64,000 bases of DNA, from assembly GCA_016841955.1 (NCBI GenBank), contig JAENYE010000001.1, positions 322,025-386,024 on the forward strand, read 5' to 3'. This stretch comes from Methanobacteriota archaeon. GTDB lineage: Archaea; Halobacteriota; Methanomicrobia; Methanomicrobiales; Methanoculleaceae. The position numbers were made by a program, and so were the translations under genes. Positions 35,742-47,091 of the stretch are shown here, piece after piece. Under the pieces are notes generated by a model. The model did not search any database, was not told the origin of the DNA, and was given only the letters and a program-made list of their open reading frames with translations. Position 1 is the stretch's first letter, and every line of letters starts with the position of its first letter.

Positions 35742-37127
35742 TTACCCCTGTGCCTTCTTCCGGTACTTCGGGTGATACTTGTGGATCAGTTCGCGGTCGA
35801 TACGCACGAGCTGCTCCTCCGGCAGCGTCGCAAGAAGATCCCAGCCGAGCTCGAGCGTCTCCTCGATCGACCGGTCTTCGTAGAGGCCCTGCCTGACGAA
35901 CCGGTCCTCGAAGAGGTCTGCGAACTCGAGGAACATCCGGTCGCGCTCCGAGAGCGCATCCTTGCCGACGATGGCCACAAGGCCCCGGAGATCGTTACCC
36001 TCGGCATACGCCGCGTAGAGCTGGTCCGAGACCTTCTTGTGGTCCTCGCGGGTGTGCCCCTCTCCGATACCGAGATTCATCAGACGGGAGAGCGAGGGCA
36101 GCACGTTGATCGGCGGGTAGATGCCCTTCCGGTGCAGCTCACGGTTGACCACGATCTGTCCTTCGGTGATGTAGCCGGTCAGGTCCGGGATCGGGTGGGT
36201 GATATCGTCACCCGGCATCGTCAGGATCGGGATCTGGGTCACCGAGCCCTTGACGCCCTTGATGATACCGGCACGCTCGTAGATGCTTGCAAGGTCCGTG
36301 TACATGTATCCCGGGTAGCCGCGCCGCCCGGGCACTTCCTCACGAGCCGCGCCGATCTGACGGAGCGCCTCGCAGTAGTTGGTCATATCAGTCAGGATGA
36401 CCAGCACGTGGTAGCCGAGGTCGAACGCCAGGTACTCGGCGGTGGTGAGCGCGAGACGCGGCGTGATGGTCCGCTCGACGGCCGGGTCGTCGGCGAGGTT
36501 TAAGAAAACGACCGAACGCTCGAGAGCGCCCGTCTTCTCGAAGTCGGCCATGAAGTAGTTGGCCTCTTCCCGGGTGATACCCATGGCCGCAAAGACCACG
36601 GCGAACTCTTCCGTCGAGCCGGGCACCTTTGCCTGCCGGGCGATCTGGAGCGCCACGTCGTTGTGGGGCAGACCGGAACCCGAGAAGATCGGGAGTTTCT
36701 GACCACGGACAAGGGTGTTGGTCCCGTCGATGGTCGAGATACCCGTCTGGATGAAGTCCTCGGGGGGCGCCCGGGCGTAGGGGTTGATGGCCGCACCGGT
36801 GATCTCGAGCCTTTTCTCGGGCACGATATCCGGGCCGCCGTCGATCGGCTTGCCGCCGCCGGAGAGGATACGTCCGAGCATATCCTTGCCCACCGGCATC
36901 TTGATCGTCTCGCCGGTGAAGCGGATGCCCGAGTCCCTGCCGATGCCTGCGGTGGTCTCGAAGACCTGGACGACCACGATCTCGTCGCTCGTATCCAGCA
37001 CCTGGCCGCGCTTGACCGTGCCGTCGGCGGTCACGATGTTGACGAGCTCGCTGTAGCCCACCGGCTCCGTCTTCTCGACGAAGACCAGGGGGCCTGCAAT
37101 CTGTGCAACCGTTCTGTACTCCTTCAT
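35742..37127 (-). CDS. atpB: A-type ATP synthase subunit B
   Basis: Non-catalytic regulatory subunit of the A3B3 head, 461 residues from ATG 37127. [20 protein letters not shown] is the N-terminal barrel. The P-loop position is replaced by [19 protein letters not shown], as expected for the B subunit, which lacks a proper Walker [17 protein letters not shown] and the C-terminal helical domain follow. GTG 37133 overlapping the A stop is an alternative start. Confidence 0.97.
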   Translation of the reverse strand: MKEYRTVAQIAGPLVFVEKTEPVGYSELVNIVTADGTVKRGQVLDTSDEIVVVQVFETTAGIGRDSGIRFTGETIKMPVGKDMLGRILSGGGKPIDGGPDIVPEKRLEITGAAINPYARAPPEDFIQTGISTIDGTNTLVRGQKLPIFSGSGLPHNDVALQIARQAKVPGSTEEFAVVFAAMGITREEANYFMADFEKTGALERSVVFLNLADDPAVERTITPRLALTTAEYLAFDLGYHVLVILTDMTNYCEALRQIGAAREEVPGRRGYPGYMYTDLASIYERAGIIKGVKGSVTQIPILTMPGDDITHPIPDLTGYITEGQIVVNRELHRKGIYPPINVLPSLSRLMNLGIGEGHTREDHKKVSDQLYAAYAEGNDLRGLVAIVGKDALSERDRMFLEFADLFEDRFVRQGLYEDRSIEETLELGWDLLATLPEEQLVRIDRELIHKYHPKYRKKAQG

Positions 37128-37129
37128 GG

Positions 37130-38884
37130 TCACACCGCCCTCATCGCGTCAAATTCAGCTTCCATGTCTTTCATAATCTTCTCGAGCGCGGGCTCGTAGT
37201 CCTTGATGAACTTGATCTGCGGAAGCTCGTTCTTGCTCGTTATGCCGATGACCTGCTGTGGGGTCGCTCCGCCTGTCTGGGCGGTACGCGCGAGGTCGGC
37301 GTAGTGCTTGATCGCATTCATCATGTCGTACTGCTTGGACATCGGGCAGAACGTATCCACCGCGTCGTAGGCGTTCTGCTGCAGGAAGATCTCGCGGATC
37401 ATCCTCGCCACCTCGATGGTGATCTGCTCCTCGTCGGGCAGTGCGTCGGAACCGACCAGCTGGACGATCTCCTGGAGTTCGGCCTCCTTCTGGAGGACGC
37501 CCATCGCCCAGGCCCGGAGAGGGTTCCACTCGGGAGAGACCTCTTTGTCGTACCACTCGTTGAGCGAGTCCAGGTAGAGCGAGTAGGAGTTCAGCCAGTT
37601 GATGGCCGGGAAGTGCCGGCGCTGGGAGAGCTTCGCGTCCAGTGCCCAGAAGACCTTGACGATACGCAGGGTGTTCTGGGTGACCGGCTCGGAGAAGTCG
37701 CCGCCCGGCGGCGAAACCGCGCCGATGACCGATACGGAACCGCCCATCCCGTTTAAGGCGATGACACGGCCTGCACGCTCGTAGAACTCCGAGAGGCGTG
37801 CCGCCAGGTATGCGGGGTACCCCTCTTCGCCGGGCATCTCTTCAAGCCGGCTCGAGATCTCACGCATTGCCTCGGCCCACCGGGAGGTGGAGTCGGCCAT
37901 CAGGGAGACGTCGTAGCCCATGTCCCGGAAGTACTCGGCGATCGTGATCCCCGTGTAAACGGACGCTTCACGGGCTGCGACAGGCATGTTCGAGGTATTC
38001 GCGATCAGCACCGTCCGCTCCATCAGCGGTTTGCCGGTCTTGGGGTCCTCCAGTTCCGGGAACTCGGTCAGCACCTCGGTCATCTCGTTGCCGCGCTCGC
38101 CGCAGCCGATGTAGACGACGATCTCGGCATCGGACCACTTCGCAAGCTGCTGCTGGGTGACCGTCTTGCCGCTCCCGAACGGTCCGGGGATGGCCGCCGT
38201 TCCGCCCTTCGCGATCGGAAAGAGACCATCCAGGATCCGCTGACCGGTGATCAGCGGGATGTCCGGGTTCAGTTTCGCCTTCACCGGGCGGGGCACACGG
38301 ACCGGCCAGCGCTGGAGCATCACGATCTCGGTGCCGTCCTCGAGGACACAGATGGTCTCGTCCACCGTGAAACTGCCGCCCGAGATCTCCTTGATCTTGC
38401 CGCCCTTCGACCGGGGCGGGACCATGACCTTATGGACGATGTTCGTCTCCTGGACCGTGCCGAGGATATCGCCGGCCTTGACGTCGTCGCCCACCTTCAT
38501 GGCGGGTACAAACTCCCACTTCTTCTCGTGGGAAAGGCCGGGGGCCGAGACGCCGCGCTCGATGAAGTTGCCCATCCTGTCAACGAGCACCTCGAGCGGC
38601 CGCTGGATCCCGTCGTAGATACTGGTCAGCAGACCGGGCCCGAGCTCCACTGCAAGCGAGAGACCGGTATTCTCCACCGGCTCACCGGGCCTGATGCCGG
38701 CGGTATCTTCGTAGACCTGGATGATGATGTCTTCACCCTGGATCTTGATGACCTCCCCCATCAGTTCTTCATTGCCGACCTTCACCACGTCGTACATGTG
38801 TGCGTCGAGACCGACAGCAGTGACGACCGGCCCTGAAATCCGTTTCAGGGCCCCATGAGCCCTTTTTTCTTTTGCTTTGTCCAT
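37130..38884 (-). CDS. atpA: A-type ATP synthase subunit A (catalytic)
   Basis: Catalytic subunit of the A3B3 head, 584 residues from ATG 38884. Walker A is [12 protein letters not shown] at about residue 235. The long non-homologous insert typical of A subunits (about 115-190) includes [32 protein letters not shown] is the catalytic-site segment. The ATG shares one base with the subunit F stop (TAATG); GTG 38893 in frame is less likely. No intein is present, although this gene is an intein site in some archaea. Confidence 0.98.
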   Translation of the reverse strand: MDKAKEKRAHGALKRISGPVVTAVGLDAHMYDVVKVGNEELMGEVIKIQGEDIIIQVYEDTAGIRPGEPVENTGLSLAVELGPGLLTSIYDGIQRPLEVLVDRMGNFIERGVSAPGLSHEKKWEFVPAMKVGDDVKAGDILGTVQETNIVHKVMVPPRSKGGKIKEISGGSFTVDETICVLEDGTEIVMLQRWPVRVPRPVKAKLNPDIPLITGQRILDGLFPIAKGGTAAIPGPFGSGKTVTQQQLAKWSDAEIVVYIGCGERGNEMTEVLTEFPELEDPKTGKPLMERTVLIANTSNMPVAAREASVYTGITIAEYFRDMGYDVSLMADSTSRWAEAMREISSRLEEMPGEEGYPAYLAARLSEFYERAGRVIALNGMGGSVSVIGAVSPPGGDFSEPVTQNTLRIVKVFWALDAKLSQRRHFPAINWLNSYSLYLDSLNEWYDKEVSPEWNPLRAWAMGVLQKEAELQEIVQLVGSDALPDEEQITIEVARMIREIFLQQNAYDAVDTFCPMSKQYDMMNAIKHYADLARTAQTGGATPQQVIGITSKNELPQIKFIKDYEPALEKIMKDMEAEFDAMRAV

Positions 38885-39186
38885 TACTTCCACAGATCAA
38901 CACCCACCGATCTCTTGATTCTCTCTCTCATCGACAGGCCGCCCTCCTCTCCGCCGACGGCGATGACCGTCGGCTTAACGGAGTTCTCGAGGGTGGTGCG
39001 AAGCCGCGGGGGGATCCGCTCCATGTCACTTCCCTTCAGGACGAGAATGCCGACATCCTTGTCTTGGAGCACCTGGTTGATGTGCTCGACCAGCCGCTCG
39101 TCGGTCTCGGCCGCGTAGGTCTTCCTGACGCCCGCGAGCCTGAAACCGAGGATGAATTCACCGGTACCGACAATTGCGATCTCCAT
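38884..39186 (-). CDS. atpF: A-type ATP synthase subunit F
   Basis: 100-residue rotor subunit that binds D at the base of the head. [19 protein letters not shown] is the Rossmann-like N-terminus and [19 protein letters not shown] the middle. It lies between C and A with almost no spacing. Confidence 0.95.
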   Translation of the reverse strand: MEIAIVGTGEFILGFRLAGVRKTYAAETDERLVEHINQVLQDKDVGILVLKGSDMERIPPRLRTTLENSVKPTVIAVGGEEGGLSMRERIKRSVGVDLWK

Positions 39187-39187
39187 T

Positions 39188-40246
39188 CTACATCACCAGG
39201 TAGCCCTGTAATCGCTCACCCGGAAGACCGGCCTCCTTGCCCCGGGCGAGGGCGCGAAGGTTCGCGACCTCGTACTTCTTCTCCTCCAGGTAGACCATAA
39301 TGGGAAGGCTCGAGAACGGATACCGCTTCGACATCCGCTCCATCTGGTCCAGCTGGACCCGGGTCAGCGCAACCTCAATCTCGTGGATGGCACCCTTGCC
39401 CCGGATTGCCTCGAGCGCGTTCAAGAGCGGGACAGCCCTCACCTGCCTCTTTATGGCGTCGATGAACTCGTCCCGGTCCTCAAGCCCCGAGAGCCGCTGC
39501 AGTTCCTCCACCGAGAACGAGCCGCCGGGGATCATCAGTTCCCGCACGTCCTCACGGATGTGCCCGGCCCGGAGGCGGAAGAGGTTCTGGATGTTCCGGG
39601 TATCGATCTCGAGTTTGATGGACTTCAGGAATATCTTCCCGCCCTTGATGCCTTCCGTGGCGTCGGCGATGAGCCGTGCGTAGTAGCCCTTGTAGAGTTC
39701 GTTCTCCATGTGGGCGAACGACCCGGTCTCCATCGCGCGGGGGAGTTCCTTCTCGAGGACGGGGTAGAACCGCTCGCCCTTGAGTGCCTCGACAACCCGT
39801 TCCGGCGACTCTTCAGTGAGAAGACGGTCGAGAGCGACCTTGTCCAGCCTGCCGGCCGGGATCAGAACCTCCTTGAGCTTGCCGGGCTGTACCCCCTGCA
39901 TCTTACCGCGCAGGATGGTGATGACATTCTGAATGTCCCATCGGCGCAGATAACTGGCGGTGAAGTACTTCAGTTCCCCGGGCACAAGTTCCAGGATGTT
40001 CTGGTACTCCTTGGCGAGGTTCCAGCTCAGGGCCTCCTCGACGAGGTTGATGCCGGAGAAGGAGGTGCCGAGTTCATCGATCTCGGACCGGTAGTTGGTC
40101 TCGCCGATGAACCGGGTGATCTCAGGCAGGCTCATATTCAGCATCCGGAGATAATCTTCGCGCGGTATCAGCAGCGAACGCCGTACCCGCATGCGGGTGC
40201 AGGCGTAGATGTAGTTGGTTGCCAATCCGCTACTTATCTCTGCCAT
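39188..40246 (-). CDS. atpC: A-type ATP synthase subunit C
   Basis: Socket subunit linking the rotor stalk to the membrane K ring, 352 residues, homologous to eukaryotic V-ATPase subunit d. Three similar helical repeats are expected; [18 protein letters not shown] and [19 protein letters not shown] fit the family. The start is ATG 40246, 12 bases after subunit E. Confidence 0.95.
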   Translation of the reverse strand: MAEISSGLATNYIYACTRMRVRRSLLIPREDYLRMLNMSLPEITRFIGETNYRSEIDELGTSFSGINLVEEALSWNLAKEYQNILELVPGELKYFTASYLRRWDIQNVITILRGKMQGVQPGKLKEVLIPAGRLDKVALDRLLTEESPERVVEALKGERFYPVLEKELPRAMETGSFAHMENELYKGYYARLIADATEGIKGGKIFLKSIKLEIDTRNIQNLFRLRAGHIREDVRELMIPGGSFSVEELQRLSGLEDRDEFIDAIKRQVRAVPLLNALEAIRGKGAIHEIEVALTRVQLDQMERMSKRYPFSSLPIMVYLEEKKYEVANLRALARGKEAGLPGERLQGYLVM

Positions 40247-40258
40247 GTATGAACCTCC

Positions 40259-40837
40259 TCATGCAAACAGGATATCTGACGCATCCTTCAGGGCAGATTC
40301 CCAGACTTCGCCCAGGAACGTGCCGTAGCTGTAGTCGATCTGCAGCTCGCCGTCGTTGCTCTCGACGATGACGCCGCCGGGAATGTCGACCGGGTCGCCC
40401 ACGGTGTAGCCCGAGAGAGTCTTTAACCGGGAGATGATCTCTTCGACAACAGGGCTATCCCGTTTGTTTGCGTGCACGACACCCTTCTTGATCTCCTTTG
40501 CCGCTCTCTTCAACAGGTCTGTGAGCGCCTTCTCGTGGAACTCTGCAGGCAGATCACCGACAGCAGCGAGCGAGGCCGAATAGACCTGATCGAGGAGCGT
40601 CTTCTGGGCGTTTAAGACCTGCCGCTTGACGACGAGGTTCGCTGCGGAGACTTCCTGGTTGGTGATGTGGGTGGCCGCCCGATCCGCCTCCTCTTCAGCC
40701 GAGAGTTTAATCCCGGCGGCGCGGGCCTGTGCATCCCTCAGGATCTCTTCGACTTCGGCCCGGGTCTCTGCCCGGACCGCCTCGACCTCCTTTCGCCCTT
40801 TCTCCCGGATCTCGTTGACGACTGCTTCGAGTCCCAT
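40259..40837 (-). CDS. atpE: A-type ATP synthase subunit E
   Basis: Peripheral-stalk subunit, 192 residues. The first 100 residues are a long coiled coil (EIREKGRKEVEAVRAETRAE), which pairs with subunit H. The globular C-terminal domain includes GGVIVESNDGELQIDYSYGT, a conserved E-subunit signature. Confidence 0.95.
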   Translation of the reverse strand: MGLEAVVNEIREKGRKEVEAVRAETRAEVEEILRDAQARAAGIKLSAEEEADRAATHITNQEVSAANLVVKRQVLNAQKTLLDQVYSASLAAVGDLPAEFHEKALTDLLKRAAKEIKKGVVHANKRDSPVVEEIISRLKTLSGYTVGDPVDIPGGVIVESNDGELQIDYSYGTFLGEVWESALKDASDILFA

Positions 40838-40848
40838 GGTTCACTCCA

Positions 40849-43040
<2,192 letters not shown>

Positions 43041-43054
<14 letters not shown>

Positions 43055-43370
43055 GCAGCTGCTCCTTAAACCGTGTAACAATAAAGTCTACAGCTTCTGC
43101 AAGGTTCTTGTTCCCCGCTGCTTTCAGCGCCTCTGCGCGCGCTTCACCCTCCCTGACAATCTCTGCATATCTGTTCTGCGCCTGGGCCCGTGCCTCTGCA
43201 AGGCGCTGATTCCTGTGCTCCCCGGCATCCTTCTGTGCCTTAAGGACCAGGTTTTCAGCCTCCAGTTCGGCATCCGAGAGGCTCTTCTTCCTCTCAGCCT
43301 GCGCATCACGGATCATCGCCTGATACTCTTCTTCAGTTTCCCTGATGCTTTTCAGGACATCGGTCTTCAT
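43041..43370 (-). CDS. atpH: A-type ATP synthase subunit H
   Basis: 109-residue peripheral-stalk coiled-coil protein, partner of subunit E, equivalent to AhaH. It is rich in Glu, Ala, Lys and Gln with regular heptads (RETEEEYQAMIRDAQAERKK). I start at ATG 43370 with GGAGG five bases upstream. It is the first gene of the ATP synthase operon H-I-K-E-C-F-A-B-D; no subunit G gene is seen. Confidence 0.92.
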
Positions 43371-43421
43371 CAAACCCTCCTTCTCACGGCGTATGAATAT
43401 TTGATGAAATTGGGCATATAT

Positions 43422-43958
43422 TTATTGTTGTTTGTCTGCTGAGGATTTTTCAACATCCAGACATTTCACCTTCACGCCAAGAGGTAAATTTTCTATCGTA
43501 ACACCCCCGGGAGCCCCTGCAAGCGAGAGCCCGGAGAACTCCGCAGATGAACAGAGCAGGTGCTGCTCGGGATGGGTTCCCCGGCGGATATCGCAGGCGA
43601 GGAGGATCTCCGGGGCGACCGAGACGACCATCGATAACCGCTTCGACCCGGGGTGGTCTTTAGGAAGGACAACAAGCGGGATGTGGTAGCGCCGGACCAG
43701 CTCGAGCATCATGCGTGCCTGCTCGAGAGGGCCGCCTTCCGGCATGGAGACGGCTACCAGGTCGTCGGGGTCGACCGCGAGGCAGTACTCGTCGTCCGGG
43801 GTCTCGATGCAGAGCGTAAACCGTGAACCGGCTTTCGCGACAAGCAGAAAAGAACGTTCTCCCTGGATAAGGAGGGGTTCACCGCCGAGGGGTACGGTCG
43901 TCACGCCCGGCCCGGCAGGAGAACCCCCGGAAGCGCCGCCTTCAGACTTCTTCGACAT
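43422..43958 (-). CDS. Conserved protein of unknown function
   Basis: 178 residues from ATG 43958. A Gly/Pro-rich N-terminus is followed by two similar-looking beta-rich halves: LLIQGERSFLLVAKAGSRF, DLVAVSMPEGGPLEQARMM and a central helix with YHIPLVVLPKDHPGSKR, then a second beta-rich half. The histidine/proline segment could be an active-site or binding loop. It overlaps the preceding zinc-ribbon gene by 17 bases, so the two are translated together. It ends about 50 bases before the ATP synthase operon on the same strand. I do not recognise the family. Confidence 0.65.
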   Translation of the reverse strand: MSKKSEGGASGGSPAGPGVTTVPLGGEPLLIQGERSFLLVAKAGSRFTLCIETPDDEYCLAVDPDDLVAVSMPEGGPLEQARMMLELVRRYHIPLVVLPKDHPGSKRLSMVVSVAPEILLACDIRRGTHPEQHLLCSSAEFSGLSLAGAPGGVTIENLPLGVKVKCLDVEKSSADKQQ

Positions 43959-44094
43959 CTTCCGACTGGCAGCTCGGGCACATGGGCCGCTTTCCAACGC
44001 CCTTGAACCGCTCGCCGCACTCTTTGCAGCGGTAATTCGTGCCCTTCACCCGCTCATTGAACTCGATATCGACAGGTCCACCGACTGTACACAT
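43942..44094 (-). CDS. Small zinc-ribbon protein, 50 residues
   Basis: ATG 44094 to TGA 43942 encodes a 50-residue protein starting MCTVGGPVDIEFNERVKG, then YRCKECGERFKGVGKRP and MCPSCQSEDVEEV. Two CxxC pairs 18 residues apart form a zinc ribbon. The CKECG...CPSCQ pattern, high charge and good codon use support a real gene. The 3' end overlaps the start of the unknown gene at 43958 by 17 bases in another frame. It may be an RNA- or protein-binding accessory factor. Confidence 0.75.
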   Translation of the reverse strand: MCTVGGPVDIEFNERVKGTNYRCKECGERFKGVGKRPMCPSCQSEDVEEV

Positions 44095-44203
44095 ATGGCA
44101 TCACCAGGAGAGAGATGGAAGGCAGAGGATAAAACCCTATCGCGGCACTCCCGGGAGAGACAATCATCCCGAAAAGTCCATCCCCCTGTCCGGAAACCGC
44201 TCC

Positions 44204-44467
44204 TCAGATCGCAATCCCGACGAGGTGGAGCAGGACCAGGACCAGGGCGCCCGGCAGTCCTCCGAGGGCGCAGATGAGGATCGTCACCAGGTTGATCTGG
44301 ATGTCGGGAGCGCCGAACCACGCGAGGACGTTGAAATAATTCAGGAGCCAGAGCGTGATGAGCCCGGCGACGGCGTTGATGACGAGCGTCAGGGCCTTCT
44401 TCATGAGATAGTAGAGCGCCGCGGCTATCGCAACCGCGAGAAGGATGGCAAGGATCTCTTCCATCAT
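44204..44467 (-). CDS. BofA-like small membrane protein
   Basis: 87-residue hydrophobic protein with two to three membrane segments. INAVAGLITLWLLNYF and INLVTILICALGGLPGALVLVLLHLVGI match the BofA (pro-sigma-K processing inhibitor) family. In Bacillus BofA inhibits a membrane protease; archaeal homologues are uncharacterised. It lies directly after tldE (no spacing) at the end of a proteolysis operon with membrane-anchored LonB, which fits a protease-modulating role by inference. Confidence 0.8.
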   Translation of the reverse strand: MMEEILAILLAVAIAAALYYLMKKALTLVINAVAGLITLWLLNYFNVLAWFGAPDIQINLVTILICALGGLPGALVLVLLHLVGIAI

Positions 44468-45760
44468 CTATTTACCAATGATCTGCTGGTTATTTAACCG
44501 TATTGATGGAATCGTCAGCCGTCCGACGCGTCTTGTGTCTTTTCCGAGCCCCCCGATCTCCCGGAGCATCTCAAAGACGTTCCCGGAGAACATCGCCGTC
44601 CGGATGGGGTCGACGAGGTCCCCCTCCTCCACCCAGAAGGGGTTTGAGATCTCCACCGAGAAATCGCCGGAGAACGGGTTCGCGGTATGGGCGCCCACGA
44701 CATCGTGGATCCAGACCGCCCGTTCATCGCCGGGGTCCTTCATCCGGGGCCCGTCGACGAAGAGGTTGTGCATCCCGATCCCGGGGCCTTCGCCCCCGGA
44801 GCGGACGGCGCTCCCCGTGCTCCCCTCGCCGTAGCGGTAGCCGGTCTTGAGGTCGTAGGCGAACCGCTGGAGCACTCCCTGCTGCACGAAGACCAGGCGC
44901 CGGGTGGGGACGCCCTCCGCATCCCAGGCGGTGCTCCCGAGGCCGGGAGCGAACGGGTCGTCGTAGACGGAGAGACGTTCATCAAAGATCTGCTCGCCGA
45001 TCTTGTCCGCAAGGAACGACCGGCCGGCTTTCACGTTCCGCCCGGAGATGGCCGGGACGAGGACCTGGCCGAGGATGCTTGCCGCCGCTATCGGGGAGAG
45101 GACGACGTCGTAGCGCCCGGTCTCGATATCACGCCCCCCGAGGGAGCGTGCGGCAAGCGAGGCCGCCTGTTCCCCGACCGACCGGGCGTCGATATCGGCA
45201 CGGAACGGGGAGGCGTCGAACTCGTAGCCCGTGGACTGCTCCCGGATCGCTTCGAGGGATACCGCCGCTACCGTCCGGTCCATGCCGTAGAGGACGCCGC
45301 TCGTGTTCGCGACCATGAGGTACGACCGGGCGAGGTTCGCGCCACCGCCCACGACCTCCACCGGGTGCTCCGCCGCACCCGAAAGAAGGTCGCCGACCAT
45401 CCCCGCCGCATCCTCCACAGCGACGATCAGGTCACCGTCCGATGAGGATGCGGTGCTCGTCAGGTTGGCCGGTTTCGGGAACCCTCCCCACTGCTGCGGG
45501 GTGGCGATCCGCCCGCTCGCGAGCGCCGCGTCCAGGCACTCCTTCCACCGGTCGGGATCGCCGGTGCTCGAGAACCCTATCCGTCCGTCTTTGACGGTCC
45601 GGATAGCCATGCTCCAGGCCTCCGCCTCCTCCGCGGTGCCGATGATGCCCTTCTTGATCTCGGTGCTGACGCTCTCTCCCCGGGCGTAGAAGACCTCGAC
45701 CTCGTCGGCCCGGCGCTCACCCTCCCGGAGGACTCTCTCGATAAGGTCTTCGCCCTTCAT
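44468..45760 (-). CDS. tldE: TldE/PmbA-type metallopeptidase partner
   Basis: 430 residues from ATG 45760, which overlaps the tldD stop as ATGA; longer upstream frames run antiparallel through tldD and are not coding. It forms a heterodimer with TldD that degrades unfolded peptides and processes modified peptides in bacteria. TldE lacks the HExxxH motif, as here. EVFYARGESVSTEIKKG is the shared N-terminal segment. GEGPGIGMHNLFVDGP and VGAHTANPFSGDFSVEISNPFWVE (key part: NPFSGDFSVE) are family hallmarks. Confidence 0.94.
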   Translation of the reverse strand: MKGEDLIERVLREGERRADEVEVFYARGESVSTEIKKGIIGTAEEAEAWSMAIRTVKDGRIGFSSTGDPDRWKECLDAALASGRIATPQQWGGFPKPANLTSTASSSDGDLIVAVEDAAGMVGDLLSGAAEHPVEVVGGGANLARSYLMVANTSGVLYGMDRTVAAVSLEAIREQSTGYEFDASPFRADIDARSVGEQAASLAARSLGGRDIETGRYDVVLSPIAAASILGQVLVPAISGRNVKAGRSFLADKIGEQIFDERLSVYDDPFAPGLGSTAWDAEGVPTRRLVFVQQGVLQRFAYDLKTGYRYGEGSTGSAVRSGGEGPGIGMHNLFVDGPRMKDPGDERAVWIHDVVGAHTANPFSGDFSVEISNPFWVEEGDLVDPIRTAMFSGNVFEMLREIGGLGKDTRRVGRLTIPSIRLNNQQIIGK

Positions 45761-47085
45761 TCGCCCCGCCCCCCGATGGTCGCGTTCTCGAGCAGGAGAT
45801 GGGGCGCGCCGTCGCTGACCGGCACGCTCTGCCCGCCTTTGCCGCAGTATCCCGGGCTCATCTTCCGGTCGTCCCCGAGCAGGGTGATGTTGTGGAGCGT
45901 CGAGAGGATCTCGCCCGAGAGCGAGACATCCCTGACCATATCGGTCGTCTCGCCGCCCTCGATGAGGTAGCCGTACTCCGCGTTGAACTGGAAGACGCCC
46001 CGGCCGGGGTCGACCTGGCCGCCCCGGGAACCGATCAGCAGGATACCATCCCTGCACTCGGAAAGGATCTCGGCGTAGGCCGCGTCGCCGTTCTCGATGA
46101 AGGTGTTGCTCATCCGGACGATCGGCGGCGCCCCGTGCTCCGCCCGGGCGTGTCCGGGGACTCCGTTCCCGACCGCCGCGAGGGTCTCCCGATTGTGGAG
46201 ATAGGACGAGAGGATGCCGTCGCGAATTATCTCGGTCCGCTGCACCGCCACCCCCTCGGCGTCCACGGGGATGAACCCGAACTCATGAAGCGTCGGGTCG
46301 TCCACGATGACCAGCCCCTCGCACCCGATCCGCTCGCCGATCTTCCCTCCGAGGACCGATGCACCTTCGCGGACGAGGTCGCCCTCGCTCGCGTGGCCGA
46401 CCGCCTCGTGGGTGAAGACGCCCGCCAGTTCCGGGTCGAGCACGGCCCGTCTCGTCCCGCCCTTCGCGAGTTTGGCATCGAGCAGGGAGACCGCGACCTC
46501 GCCCGCCTTCCGTCCGAGGTCCTGCTTGCCCCGGAGGTTGAACCCGGTGATGATGTGGTCGCGTTCGCTCCCCATCTGCATCACCCCGTTTCGGGACGCG
46601 ATCGCGAGGACCGAGAACCCGGACCGGACCGCCTCGTAGGAGTACTCGTTCCCGTTTGAATCCAGGAACCGGACCGCGTCGATCCCCTCGGTGTAGCGGG
46701 CCCGGGTGTTCGCCACCCCTAAAACCCGTGCCGCTCCTTCGATCCCGGCAAGCAGCCGGGTCTTCTCCTCAAGGTCGACATCCCGGGGGTCCTCCTCGAG
46801 GGGGGGGACGGGGAGCTCGCCGCGCGGCGCGTCGGCAAGGTCGAGGCGGTCCTCCGTGACGGCCGCGAGGCGTGCTGCCGCCTCGACGAGGCTGTTTGTC
46901 TCGCGCTTCGAATCGATATCGACATGGTCGCGGGTGAGAATGCCCCAGCCTTTCGATCCGAGCACCCGGATCACGGCTTTGTCGAAGAATGAGGTGCCTG
47001 CGGACTCGACCACCCCGTTGTCGATATCGACCAGGGTGACCTCGCCCCGTACGCACCTGATGTCGTAGTACCTCACTTCAGCCAT
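45757..47085 (-). CDS. tldD: TldD metallopeptidase
   Basis: Catalytic zinc peptidase subunit, 442 residues. The HExxxH motif is HEAVGHASEGD (about residue 227), followed by the third-ligand region. DIDNGVVESAGTSFFDKAVI near the N-terminus and RGGQVDPGRGVFQFNAEYGYLIEGG toward the C-terminus are conserved (key part: GGQVDPGRGVFQF). It starts six bases after lonB, so lonB-tldD-tldE-bofA-like is one operon. Confidence 0.95.
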   Translation of the reverse strand: MAEVRYYDIRCVRGEVTLVDIDNGVVESAGTSFFDKAVIRVLGSKGWGILTRDHVDIDSKRETNSLVEAAARLAAVTEDRLDLADAPRGELPVPPLEEDPRDVDLEEKTRLLAGIEGAARVLGVANTRARYTEGIDAVRFLDSNGNEYSYEAVRSGFSVLAIASRNGVMQMGSERDHIITGFNLRGKQDLGRKAGEVAVSLLDAKLAKGGTRRAVLDPELAGVFTHEAVGHASEGDLVREGASVLGGKIGERIGCEGLVIVDDPTLHEFGFIPVDAEGVAVQRTEIIRDGILSSYLHNRETLAAVGNGVPGHARAEHGAPPIVRMSNTFIENGDAAYAEILSECRDGILLIGSRGGQVDPGRGVFQFNAEYGYLIEGGETTDMVRDVSLSGEILSTLHNITLLGDDRKMSPGYCGKGGQSVPVSDGAPHLLLENATIGGRGE

Positions 47086-47091
47086 AAGGCA

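Noticed and set aside
37130-38884. Intein in the ATP synthase A subunit
   Set aside because: The protein has normal length, and the region around the P-loop runs through without insertion.
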